Shown here piece after piece: positions 34,609-43,363 of a stretch of 64,000 nucleotides of DNA. The stretch covers positions 31,844 through 95,843 of the forward strand of contig NZ_LNRF01000014.1 of the NCBI RefSeq assembly GCF_001557875.1, in the 5' to 3' direction. The DNA comes from Vibrio splendidus (lineage in GTDB: Bacteria > Pseudomonadota > Gammaproteobacteria > Enterobacterales > Vibrionaceae). Position 1 is the first letter of the stretch. Every line of letters begins with the position of its first letter. The notes beneath the pieces are model-generated. The model was not told where the DNA came from. It made no database searches and saw only the letters and a program-made list of their open reading frames with translations. The position numbers were made by a program, and so were the translations under genes.

Positions 34609-35397
34609 ATGAATTCAAAAATCATTCTTGGTCTAGCAGTTGTTGCTATATCTATTGGGCTTTATGGCGTGACACAAACGCCTGCTACGAAAGAAATTCC
34701 TACGCAGTCAGTCAATCAAGTGGAACCGAAGATACTAGCTTGGCAGTTGAAGCGGGACGTTGTGCAGGGTGACAAGCTTGTCCGTCGCGATTTTGAAGCA
34801 GTTTACCTGACACGCCAGCAAGCCGGTTCACATGGCTTAACTGAAGATGCTCACTTTAATTGGCAGCAAAGCTTGTTTGCCAAACAGGCCTTGCAACAAG
34901 GTGGCATTGTGACTCCTGAGTTATTGACCTCCCCAGGTAAACCCGATTACTTGAATACGGTGATTGAGCCAGGATTTGTGCCTTTTAACGTGACGGTTCC
35001 GGGAGAGGATGTCGTTGGTGGCACTATCAGTGTTGGCGACTTGGTCGATATTTCAGTGTTATCGGCACCTAAGCAAAACTTGGCCAATGATAAGAGAGTC
35101 GATGACATTCAACACCTGACTATGACCCCGTTGCTCGCTCAGGTTCCTGTTTTGGATATGGTCAGTCGACAGCGTTCGGTGAGTACTTTAAGCAGTGAAA
35201 AAGTGACCGAGGTGACCTTGGTACTGCAAGTTACCAATAGGCAGGTTGCTCAATTAACGATTGCCAAGCGCATTGCAGAGATTGAAGTGCATAAGTCAAT
35301 TGGTAAAGAGTTCTCGGACGACCTGGAAGCAGACTCAAGTGATGTGATTAGTTTGTCTGGTCAACGTGACGAGATACGCGAATATCGGTTTAAGTAG
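34609..35397 (+). CDS. rcpC: Flp pilus assembly protein RcpC/CpaB
   Basis: RcpC (262 residues) is a periplasmic/membrane-anchored SAF-domain protein that supports the secretin. An N-terminal hydrophobic segment (ILGLAVVAISIGLYG) is followed by a SAF-like domain (about 45-110) containing RRDFEAVYLTR and a beta-rich RcpC domain ending VPVLDMV. It is eight bases after tadV. Low sequence identity is usual, so the context is the main support. Confidence 0.85.
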   Translation: MNSKIILGLAVVAISIGLYGVTQTPATKEIPTQSVNQVEPKILAWQLKRDVVQGDKLVRRDFEAVYLTRQQAGSHGLTEDAHFNWQQSLFAKQALQQGGIVTPELLTSPGKPDYLNTVIEPGFVPFNVTVPGEDVVGGTISVGDLVDISVLSAPKQNLANDKRVDDIQHLTMTPLLAQVPVLDMVSRQRSVSTLSSEKVTEVTLVLQVTNRQVAQLTIAKRIAEIEVHKSIGKEFSDDLEADSSDVISLSGQRDEIREYRFK

Positions 35398-35405
35398 GGC
35401 GAATC

Positions 35406-36731
35406 ATGATAACAAAACGAATATTAGCCTTTGCTGGGCTGTGGCTGCTATCGCCGCTAGTAGTGGCGGCTAGCTTAATCAACCTCGCTGAGGGACAGGC
35501 TACAACCGTGAACGTTTCTGGTGATGTGGCTTCAGTCTTCATTTCTGACCAAAAGGTCGCGGACTATCAGGTGATAGACGAGAACAAAATTGTCGTGTTT
35601 GGCCGTCAGTTAGGAACCACGACTTTCATCGCTTTTGATCAACAAGGCAATGAGCTGGTGAATCAACAACTGGTCGTGAATCGCAGCTATACCGATGTCG
35701 AACAGCAGATCAAAATTCAGTATCCACAAGCCAAAGTAACCGTTTATGGCATTGGTGAAAACATCATCCTTAGTGGTCCCGTATCTTCCGAACTAGAGAA
35801 AGACAATATCTACCAGATGGTCGGTGAATTATTGGGTAAGGAAGAGGTTGAGCAGAACTTCTCTTCTGAAAACGAAGCGCCAGTTGATGATTTAAGCATT
35901 GAGTTTATGACCAAGCGTCGCTATCGAGGGGTGGTGAATAACATTGAAGTGAGCGCTACCAAGCAGGTCAATGTAAAGCTGACTATTGCTGAGGTATCTC
36001 ACTCTTTTATCCAAGATTTCGGTATCAAAGTGGGCACTGCTGGTAACGCAGGAATGTTTGTTGATCAGCTTACTCATTTTAGTGCTAGCGATATTGTTTC
36101 TGTTATTTCTGCGGTGGGATCGGATCAGGTTGGTCAGATTCTAGCGGAGCCTAACCTATCGGTGATCTCTGGTGAGAAAGCGAGCTTTCTTGTTGGTGGA
36201 GAGTTACCTGTTGTGACCAGTAATGATGGTGGCACCAATGTGGACTATAAAGAGTTTGGTGTTCGATTGGAGTTGATGGCGAAGGTGCTAAGAGACGACA
36301 AAATTAAGCTAGCACTGACCCCAGAGGTGAGCTCTTTAGATGCTCAATACAGCAATGAACTCTACGACTTACCGGCTCTGAAGACTCGACGCGCACAAAC
36401 GACGGTTGAGTTGGGGGATGGGCAAAGTTTTGTACTGGGTGGTTTGTTGAATAGTGAAGAACGTGAATCGCTGACTCGAATCCCGTTTATTGGCGATATC
36501 CCAATTCTTGGTGCGTTATTCCGACACACAGGAACGGAACGCAATAAGACCGAGCTAGTAATAGTGGCGACGGTGAACTTAGTTCAACCCGTTAAAGCGA
36601 ATCAGATCCAACTGCCGATAATGGAAAAAACGGGCACTTTGAAGCGCTTCTTAGCGCTAGACAGTGAATATGACAAAGCCGAACAGCGTTGGGCGAGCGA
36701 AATTTTATCTGCCGGGGGCTTTAAACAGTGA
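35406..36731 (+). CDS. rcpA: Flp pilus outer-membrane secretin RcpA/CpaC
   Basis: RcpA (441 residues) forms the outer-membrane channel for the pilus. A signal peptide ends at about VVAA; an N-terminal pilus-assembly domain (ATTVNVSGDVASVFISDQKV) is followed by the secretin core, with IGQ-type VGQILAEPNLSVISGEKASFLVGGELP and the C-terminal signature PFIGDIPILGALFRHTGTERNKTELVIV. The gene overlaps rcpB-like by four bases (GTGA). Confidence 0.92.
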   Translation: MITKRILAFAGLWLLSPLVVAASLINLAEGQATTVNVSGDVASVFISDQKVADYQVIDENKIVVFGRQLGTTTFIAFDQQGNELVNQQLVVNRSYTDVEQQIKIQYPQAKVTVYGIGENIILSGPVSSELEKDNIYQMVGELLGKEEVEQNFSSENEAPVDDLSIEFMTKRRYRGVVNNIEVSATKQVNVKLTIAEVSHSFIQDFGIKVGTAGNAGMFVDQLTHFSASDIVSVISAVGSDQVGQILAEPNLSVISGEKASFLVGGELPVVTSNDGGTNVDYKEFGVRLELMAKVLRDDKIKLALTPEVSSLDAQYSNELYDLPALKTRRAQTTVELGDGQSFVLGGLLNSEERESLTRIPFIGDIPILGALFRHTGTERNKTELVIVATVNLVQPVKANQIQLPIMEKTGTLKRFLALDSEYDKAEQRWASEILSAGGFKQ

Positions 36732-37201
36732 AACGTTATTTACTAGGTATGTTATGTGCCTTTGGCATCGCTGGATGCGCTGACCATGTCGTTGAACCTG
36801 AAGGTACTTCTATCGAAGTGGTGCCGATTCACTATCAATTTAATGCACAGAGTCAGGATCACTCTTTAGTTGAGCAGCGCTTTGAAGCCTTTATTCAGCG
36901 TTATCAATTAGAGGGCAGTACTGCTCAGTGGCAAGTTATCGTGAATGGTTCATCACCTCAACCGCTAGTGTCAGTGCTGGATGAGGTACTTGCCAATAAC
37001 CATATTGCTCTGTCACAGGTGGAGCATCAAGTTAACAACACATCAAATCGTTTTAGCGTGTCTGTGATTGCAACGGATATGCAGGTTCGTCTAGAGGTCT
37101 GTCAGCAACAAAAGGTTGGGCATTATGGGTATAGCAAACTTGGTTGTTATACCGACGGTAACCGCTGGCAATCAATGGTTAACCCTGAAAAGTCACTGTA
37201 A
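36728..37201 (+). CDS. Lipoprotein of the tad operon, RcpB/CpaD-like
   Basis: This 157-residue protein (GTG start) has a lipoprotein signal ending GIAGC (Cys-17). It occupies the position of RcpB/CpaD, lipoproteins that stabilise the secretin. The body has no motif I recognise; similarity to either family is only positional. It may be a pilotin-like component. Confidence 0.65.
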   Translation: MKRYLLGMLCAFGIAGCADHVVEPEGTSIEVVPIHYQFNAQSQDHSLVEQRFEAFIQRYQLEGSTAQWQVIVNGSSPQPLVSVLDEVLANNHIALSQVEHQVNNTSNRFSVSVIATDMQVRLEVCQQQKVGHYGYSKLGCYTDGNRWQSMVNPEKSL

Positions 37202-37245
37202 CTCCGTTTACTACAGCTCCTTCAACAAGTTTTAGGTTTACGAAT

Positions 37246-38469
37246 ATGTTTAATTTAGTCGATAAGTTGAGTGCTAAGGATGAGCAAACTCCTCAAGTAG
37301 ATAACCATTGTGCAGTGCTTTTTCAGAGTGAAGATTGCCGAGCTCATTTATACAAAGCCTTTCGTTTTGAAGGCCTGCCTGAGCCTGTCGCTTTTGAAAA
37401 TCAACCGGCAAGTGCTTTAAAGCTGGCTGAATTCGTGAATTTAAAAGTGGTGATGATTGATCTCAACGATAGCGACAATGTGGTTCGAGATGCTCAGCAG
37501 ATCGCCTTACAACTTCCGACACACTTATCGGTTGTGGTTATTGGTAGTGAAGATGCGATCACCACTATCCGCGCGTTAAAGGACTTAGGTTTCTACTATC
37601 TATTTTGGCCTGCGAGTGCTGTTGAGGTGACCGATTTTTACCGAAGCGTCTTGCACAACTATGCACAGCGTCAAGGTGTGGCTCGAAACCGTAAGGCTAA
37701 GCAAATTGCTTTTGTTGGGGTGAAAGGCGGAGTGGGCACCTCATTGATTGCGAGTGAAGTTTCTCGTTGTTTAGCCAAGCAGCACTCATTACCGACTTTG
37801 TTGGTTGACCATACTTATACCGGCAGCAACTTAGACGTAATGCTCGGTTTGAAAAAATTCCAAAAGCGTAACGTACAAAAAGGGACGTTAGTTTCTGCGG
37901 TCGATACAGCTTTGGCTTCAAACTTGGTGCAGAGCTTAGAGAACAACCTTTCTATTTTGGCAGTTGAGTCCCAAGACTTCAGTCGTGGCGAATTGCATGA
38001 ATACACCCAAGCACTGACTAAACAAGTGGAACAGAACAGTTCATTCATCATTGAAGACTATTCGCACAGTGCGCTGACCCAACAAGAGTTGTCTCGAGCT
38101 CTGACTGATGTTGATTCATTAGTTTTGGTATTTGATGCTACCGTTTCATCGTTGAGAGAGCTCAATCGAATTGTTGGCAGTGTACAAGCTGAATTACCAA
38201 CAATGACCATAGTGACGGTGATGAACCATACTCGTCCGAGTAATGCCGCCTCGGTATCGAAAGCTGATGTTGTGAAGCATTTTGGACAAGCCGCTAATTG
38301 TCATGTTGAGTTCGATCACAAGGCCAATCAATACCTTCTTCAGGGTGAATTGATCACTGAAACCCGATCTGAGATGCAATTTGGTTTAACTCAGTTGGTG
38401 GCGATACTTCTTGGCGATCAAGTTGCCCAGAAAACCAAAATGTCATGGCTCTCTTGGTTTAAGAGGTAG
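37246..38469 (+). CDS. tadZ: Pilus localisation ATPase TadZ/CpaE
   Basis: TadZ (407 residues) is a ParA/MinD-superfamily protein thought to place the Tad machine. The N-terminal 140 residues resemble an atypical receiver domain (VVMIDLNDSD) without clear phosphorylation chemistry. The ATPase part has a deviant Walker A, KGGVGTS (160-166), with Thr in place of the usual second Lys, as in TadZ proteins. A 44-base gap precedes the gene, the largest in the operon so far. Confidence 0.88.
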   Translation: MFNLVDKLSAKDEQTPQVDNHCAVLFQSEDCRAHLYKAFRFEGLPEPVAFENQPASALKLAEFVNLKVVMIDLNDSDNVVRDAQQIALQLPTHLSVVVIGSEDAITTIRALKDLGFYYLFWPASAVEVTDFYRSVLHNYAQRQGVARNRKAKQIAFVGVKGGVGTSLIASEVSRCLAKQHSLPTLLVDHTYTGSNLDVMLGLKKFQKRNVQKGTLVSAVDTALASNLVQSLENNLSILAVESQDFSRGELHEYTQALTKQVEQNSSFIIEDYSHSALTQQELSRALTDVDSLVLVFDATVSSLRELNRIVGSVQAELPTMTIVTVMNHTRPSNAASVSKADVVKHFGQAANCHVEFDHKANQYLLQGELITETRSEMQFGLTQLVAILLGDQVAQKTKMSWLSWFKR

Positions 38470-38474
38470 TTCGC

Positions 38475-39758
38475 ATGCAACAGTCAAAACAAGTCTATCT
38501 TCAACTTCGTCAGCAAATATTTGAAGCTTTGGATGCGAGTGCTATTGAGTCTCTATCTACTCAAGAGTTAGAGAAGCAGCTGAGCCACGCCATTGAGGTA
38601 TTGGTTAATCGTGAACAACTTCCTGTTTCAACATTGGCTAAGCAAGAGTATGTCACCAGTTTAATCAATGAGCTCGTTGGTTTAGGGCCACTTCAAGTGC
38701 TGATGGATGACGACAGCATCAGCGATATTATGATCAACGGTCATCAACAGGTCTTTATTGAGCGTAATGGTTTGGTAGAGCGTGCACAGGTGCAGTTTAT
38801 TGATGAACAACAGCTAATCGAGATTGCCAAGCGCATTGCAAGTCGAGTTGGGCGTCGTATTGATGAGTCTTCACCAACATGTGATGCCCGCTTGGAAGAT
38901 GGCAGTCGCGTCAATATTGTGATCGCGCCGATTGCTCTTGATGGAACCTTGATTTCAATTCGTAAGTTTCGCCATCAAGCGATTAATTTAGACACGTTAA
39001 CGGAGTTGGGAGCGCTTAGTGAAGAGATGGCGCAACTATTGGCACTAGCTGCTCGCTGTCGCTTGAATATCCTTATCTCTGGTGGCACTGGTTCAGGTAA
39101 AACAACCTTGCTCAATGCGTTGTCGCAGCACGTCTCTGAGGTTGAGCGAATTGTCACGATTGAAGATACCGCAGAGCTAAGATTGCAGCAGCCTCATGTT
39201 GCTCGAATGGAAACTCGACTCGCAGGAACCGAAGGCACTGGTGCCATTACTTCTCGCGACTTAGTGATTAACTCACTGCGTATGCGCCCTGATCGCATCA
39301 TTGTTGGTGAGTGTCGTGGCCCTGAAGCTTTTGAGATGCTGCAAGCGATGAATACGGGACACGATGGTTCGATGTCGACATTGCATGCCAATAGTCCTCG
39401 GGACGCGATATCACGTGTTGAGGCGATGGTTATGATGGCGACTAACAACTTACCTATCGATGCGATTCGTCGTTCTGTGGTGAGTGCTGTCGATATCATC
39501 GTACAGGTTACTCGACTGCATGATGGCTCAAGAAAAATTATCAGTATCTCTGAAGTTGTAGGCCTTGAGGGGGAAAGTGTGGTTCTTGAAGAACTATTTA
39601 CCTTCCAAATCGAGGGTGCGTTGAGTGATGGAAAACTGTCGGGACGCTATGTCACTTCAGGGGTAATGAGCCGATCGGTACTCTTTAAAAAAGCGCGCTT
39701 TTTTGGGTGTGAACAACAACTACAGCAGTTGATTCATGCGATCGAATTAGTGGGGTAG
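38475..39758 (+). CDS. tadA: Pilus assembly ATPase TadA/CpaF
   Basis: TadA (427 residues) is the hexameric secretion ATPase that powers pilus polymerisation and, in Tad systems, retraction. Walker A GGTGSGKT (203-210), the Asp box, Walker B in RIIVGECRG and the His box GHDGSMSTLHAN are all intact. The N-terminal region LVGLGPLQVLMDDDSISDIMING is the conserved type II/IV ATPase N-domain. Five bases after tadZ. Confidence 0.95.
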   Translation: MQQSKQVYLQLRQQIFEALDASAIESLSTQELEKQLSHAIEVLVNREQLPVSTLAKQEYVTSLINELVGLGPLQVLMDDDSISDIMINGHQQVFIERNGLVERAQVQFIDEQQLIEIAKRIASRVGRRIDESSPTCDARLEDGSRVNIVIAPIALDGTLISIRKFRHQAINLDTLTELGALSEEMAQLLALAARCRLNILISGGTGSGKTTLLNALSQHVSEVERIVTIEDTAELRLQQPHVARMETRLAGTEGTGAITSRDLVINSLRMRPDRIIVGECRGPEAFEMLQAMNTGHDGSMSTLHANSPRDAISRVEAMVMMATNNLPIDAIRRSVVSAVDIIVQVTRLHDGSRKIISISEVVGLEGESVVLEELFTFQIEGALSDGKLSGRYVTSGVMSRSVLFKKARFFGCEQQLQQLIHAIELVG

Positions 39759-39762
39759 CAGT

Positions 39763-40677
39763 GTGTATTGGCTATTAATGTTCTGGGGCGTTGTCCTGCT
39801 ACTTGTTGCAATTTTTTCGAATAATAGTCACTCGATTGATGACTATTTTCCATCAAGTGCCAAGACAAAAACAGCGTCAGCAGCTCCTCGCCAAGCGATT
39901 CAACTCAGTCAGATATCCAATGGCTTAGGTTGGTCTTCGATAGCGAGCCTTTTTCATCAAGTTAAGCGACAGTTGGGTTCTTTTTCTGGTGTGAAGGTGG
40001 TTTTATTTAGTGGTTGTGTGAGTGTTTTTGCAAGCGCAGTGAATCGCTACCTATTCGGTTTCCCAGTTTGGTTAGTACTTGGTAGCGCGTTGATTGTTAC
40101 TTGGGTATGGGGTTTCTTGTGGCTGAAACAGCGTGATCGCAAGCAATTTGAAGAGAGCTTTCCTGATGCCTTGAACATGCTGGCTAGCTCTTTATCTGCC
40201 GGAGAAAGCATTGGCCGAGGTATTGGTTTTGTTGGCAACAAGCTTCCTGGAGAAGTAGGAAAAGAATTTAAAAGAATGGCGGATCATTTGAAGCTAGGTG
40301 AGCCGCTGGACGATGTTTTTCGTAAGTCTTGCCAGCGATTTCCTTATCCGTCATTTCACTTCTTTGTGATTACTCTGCGTGCCAACATGCAGCGTGGTGG
40401 GCAATTGAAAGAGATCATGTCGCGTCTGAACCGTCAGATGTTCGAAGCGAGAGCGATGGAAAGAAAGAAGTTTGCGATGACTTCAGAGGCGCGTATTTCC
40501 GCAAAAATAGTCAGTGCAACGCCGTTTGTCTTTATCTCAATGCTGCCAATACTGAGCCCTGAGAATTTTGATTTCTTGATGTTTACCGACGAGGGTCGTC
40601 CGGTTCTGTATTACCTGTTGATCAGCGAAAGTATTGGTTTAGCGATCATTTGGATGTTGATGAAGAGGGTGAGGTAA
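39763..40677 (+). CDS. tadB: Inner-membrane platform protein TadB
   Basis: TadB (304 residues, GTG start) is a type II secretion F-domain protein of the inner-membrane platform. Membrane segments flank a cytoplasmic domain with FPDALNMLASSLSAGESIGRGI and the helical SRLNRQMFEARAMERKKFAMTSEAR, typical of TadB. The stop codon overlaps the tadC start (TAATG), consistent with coupled translation. Confidence 0.93.
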   Translation: MYWLLMFWGVVLLLVAIFSNNSHSIDDYFPSSAKTKTASAAPRQAIQLSQISNGLGWSSIASLFHQVKRQLGSFSGVKVVLFSGCVSVFASAVNRYLFGFPVWLVLGSALIVTWVWGFLWLKQRDRKQFEESFPDALNMLASSLSAGESIGRGIGFVGNKLPGEVGKEFKRMADHLKLGEPLDDVFRKSCQRFPYPSFHFFVITLRANMQRGGQLKEIMSRLNRQMFEARAMERKKFAMTSEARISAKIVSATPFVFISMLPILSPENFDFLMFTDEGRPVLYYLLISESIGLAIIWMLMKRVR

Positions 40678-41594
40678 TGGCCAATATTATTTCGATTTTA
40701 ATGGAGCCTCAGTCGCAGTCATTGTTGATTTGGACTTGTTTGTCATTTGGCGTCTTGTTGCTCTGTTATTGGTTAATCACGCAGTACATCGCGCAGCAAA
40801 AGCTGGCCAGTATTGCCAGTCAGTTTAAATCGATGACTCAACAACGCAGTCAACGACAGCAACAAATCGATAACCTCTTATGTCCGCTGACACAATTGGT
40901 TAATGCATCCGACCAACAGATGCAGCAGCGCTTTATTCGTGCGGGTATTTATCAAACACGCTATAGCTCAGTGTATATGCCACTCAAATATCTGGTTCTT
41001 GCGATAGGTGAAGTGGTGGTAATTGGTGTGTGCTGGTGGTCCGGTGTCGCTATTAATCAGGCTGTCGCTCTTATATGTGGTTGGGCAATGGTATCTATTG
41101 CGCTGCCCGATATGGTACTCGCTCAGCGAACTAAGCGGCGACATCAAAAGTTAGTGGGTCAGTTACCTTACTTGATCGACCTAACGGCGATCTGTGTGCA
41201 AAGCGGGATGACGATTGAAGCATCCATGAAGTATTTAGCACAGGAAATGCAGGGCTTTGATCGTGACTTGGCTTATCTACTGAATAAAACCAATCATCGC
41301 GCCCGAGTTGTTGGGATGGAAGAGGCGCTTGAAGAGCTTTATCAACAGGTGCCAAGCAGTGAAATGCGTAGCTTTGTGATGACGTTGACTCAAAGCATGC
41401 AACACGGCTCGTCGATTTATCGCATGTTAACCGTGTTAGCGAGTGATGTGCGTGAAGTACAAATGCTAGAACTGGAAGAAAAGATAGGGAAGTTAGCCGC
41501 CAAGATGTCGATACCATTGATTGTATTCATCTTGATTCCGATCGTATTCGTTATTGCCGCTCCAGGGGTAATGAGGTTAATGCAAAGTGTTTAA
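40677..41594 (+). CDS. tadC: Inner-membrane platform protein TadC
   Basis: TadC (305 residues from the ATG at 40677) is the second T2SSF-domain platform protein. The membrane-proximal core contains LPYLIDLTAICVQSGMTIEASM and the C-terminal membrane segment IPLIVFILIPIVFVIAAPG. A TTG at 40650 would extend it nine residues into tadB and is not needed. It overlaps tadD by eight bases. Confidence 0.93.
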   Translation: MANIISILMEPQSQSLLIWTCLSFGVLLLCYWLITQYIAQQKLASIASQFKSMTQQRSQRQQQIDNLLCPLTQLVNASDQQMQQRFIRAGIYQTRYSSVYMPLKYLVLAIGEVVVIGVCWWSGVAINQAVALICGWAMVSIALPDMVLAQRTKRRHQKLVGQLPYLIDLTAICVQSGMTIEASMKYLAQEMQGFDRDLAYLLNKTNHRARVVGMEEALEELYQQVPSSEMRSFVMTLTQSMQHGSSIYRMLTVLASDVREVQMLELEEKIGKLAAKMSIPLIVFILIPIVFVIAAPGVMRLMQSV

Positions 41595-42351
41595 ACAAAT
41601 TCTGATATGTATGTTGCCATTGTGGTTAATGGCTTGCAGTTCAACTGCCAATAACTGGCAACAAGAAGAATCGAAGGAAGCGATTTACCAACAAACCAAT
41701 AATCACACGAAACTGGTTGCTCTGTATAAAGTTCAGCTCCAACGTGAAGATATCGTCGATATTAGGCAAAAACTGGCGAACAGCTATTTAAAATTGGCCG
41801 ATGCAGAATCCGCTCTTTTTTACATAACTCCTGTTATAGAGAGTGAGAAAGCCTCACTTGAAGCTTACCAAATCCAAGCGCAGGCATACGGTGATATGGG
41901 CCAATATCCAGCAGCAATCGCTGCAGCGAAACTGGCACTGGAGTTAGATCCTAGTAACAGCCGCACCGAGAACTTATTAGGCACCTACTATGGTTACAGC
42001 TATCAAACGACGCTAGCGAGACGCTACTTTGAACGCGCTCGTGATCACTTCTATGACGGTGTGAGTGTGAACAATAACCTCGCAGTGCTGGATATAGCTG
42101 AAGGAGATTATCTTGCTGCTGCTAAGCGTCTGATGCCGTTATATAAGAGTCACCAAGCTGATGACATGGTTATGGCAAATCTGACGCTTAGCATGGCTAA
42201 ACAAGGCCATTATGCATTTGTACAACAGGTCTTAAGTGATACTTACAGTCAACACCAAATAGAAAAAATCTATCGTTCACTGCAGAAGTTCGAACCTATG
42301 AGTGCTAATAGCCGCTTAGATACGCTGTCGAGCATTCAATATGAAAAATAA
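41587..42351 (+). CDS. tadD: TPR lipoprotein TadD
   Basis: TadD (254 residues, GTG start) has a lipoprotein signal ending LMAC (Cys-17) and tetratricopeptide repeats, clearest at LEAYQIQAQAYGDMGQYPAAIAAAKLALELDPSN. TadD-type lipoproteins help assemble the outer-membrane secretin. It overlaps both neighbours, eight bases with tadC and eleven with tadE. Confidence 0.9.
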   Translation: MFKQILICMLPLWLMACSSTANNWQQEESKEAIYQQTNNHTKLVALYKVQLQREDIVDIRQKLANSYLKLADAESALFYITPVIESEKASLEAYQIQAQAYGDMGQYPAAIAAAKLALELDPSNSRTENLLGTYYGYSYQTTLARRYFERARDHFYDGVSVNNNLAVLDIAEGDYLAAAKRLMPLYKSHQADDMVMANLTLSMAKQGHYAFVQQVLSDTYSQHQIEKIYRSLQKFEPMSANSRLDTLSSIQYEK

Positions 42352-42826
42352 GCAGCGTGGTGTCGCTAGCATAGAGTTTGTTATGGGCTTCTTTGCCTTC
42401 TGGCTGATGTGTATGGCGTGGGTGGAGATGAGCTATATGTCTTACATTTCATCTATTAACGATCTTGCTATATCGGAAGTTACCCGTGAAGCCAAGAAAG
42501 GCTCACACGATTATTTGGCTACGGTAGAGCAAGTTTTACATAGAGACGGCAGCATGTGGAATAGTGTGGTTGATGGTGATGATTTTCAGGTAACCATTCA
42601 CTATCTCACATCGGTGGATGAGTTGGTGAAAGTCACCAATCAGTGCCATATAGCACCGGGTGAGTCCTATAAAGAGTGTGGTGATGAGCAGAACTCATCG
42701 TTGGCTATTTATCGACTCACCTATCCATTCACCCCCATTTTTAGTTACTTCTTAGGTCTAGACGGATTACTAAGCCGAGAAATGGTCGTGGTTCAAGAGT
42801 ATGAAAGATCTAAGTTTGAAGTCTAA
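42341..42826 (+). CDS. tadE: Pseudopilin TadE
   Basis: TadE (161 residues) is a minor pilin-like protein. The leader MKNKQRG is cut after Gly-7 and the following VASIEFVMGFFAFW has Glu at +5, so TadV should process it. The rest is a periplasmic domain with two Cys. It overlaps tadF by 26 bases. Confidence 0.88.
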   Translation: MKNKQRGVASIEFVMGFFAFWLMCMAWVEMSYMSYISSINDLAISEVTREAKKGSHDYLATVEQVLHRDGSMWNSVVDGDDFQVTIHYLTSVDELVKVTNQCHIAPGESYKECGDEQNSSLAIYRLTYPFTPIFSYFLGLDGLLSREMVVVQEYERSKFEV

Positions 42827-43361
42827 CTCGCGAAAGTGTCAGCAAGGCATATTCAGTATTGAGTTTGCCATTGTCGGGTTCTTTTTTAGTTTGCTGTTGG
42901 TCTTCAGTGGTGATGTGATCATCAAGCTTTCCGTTAAAGGTAAGTTGGATCGATTATCCTATTCGTTGGTCAATGTCGTAAAAGAACGCACCCAGCTTTA
43001 TGACTCGAGCGTAATTTTAACCTCAAAGCAGGTTGATGATATAGACACGATAGCTCGTCACTCATTGCAACGTACCTTTGGTAATTATGATGCTTCTCGC
43101 TATGGCTTGTTAGTTGAAGAGCAAAGCTTTTCTGGTGTAGGACAACAACAGCCTACTATCAGTGAGCGACGTGGCGAACTCAACTGTCGTGTTACTAAAC
43201 CAATCAGTGAGCTACAGCATTTATCTGTGGTGAGTGTGTGGGGGCACCAGATGCCACTGTATCGAGTGACGCTCTGCTATAGAACCAATAACTGGTTTGG
43301 TGAATTGGTTGGTACTGACTTTACCGACGTGATGTCAGATTCTGTCGTGATTGGGAGGTAA
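42801..43361 (+). CDS. tadF: Pseudopilin TadF
   Basis: TadF (186 residues) resembles TadE: the leader ends QQG (Gly-16) and IFSIEFAIVGFFFS gives Glu at +5. It is expected to be cut by TadV and to act as a minor pilin. The start lies inside the 3' end of tadE. Periplasmic domain contains a pair of Cys near the end. Confidence 0.87.
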   Translation: MKDLSLKSNSRKCQQGIFSIEFAIVGFFFSLLLVFSGDVIIKLSVKGKLDRLSYSLVNVVKERTQLYDSSVILTSKQVDDIDTIARHSLQRTFGNYDASRYGLLVEEQSFSGVGQQQPTISERRGELNCRVTKPISELQHLSVVSVWGHQMPLYRVTLCYRTNNWFGELVGTDFTDVMSDSVVIGR

Positions 43362-43363
43362 AC

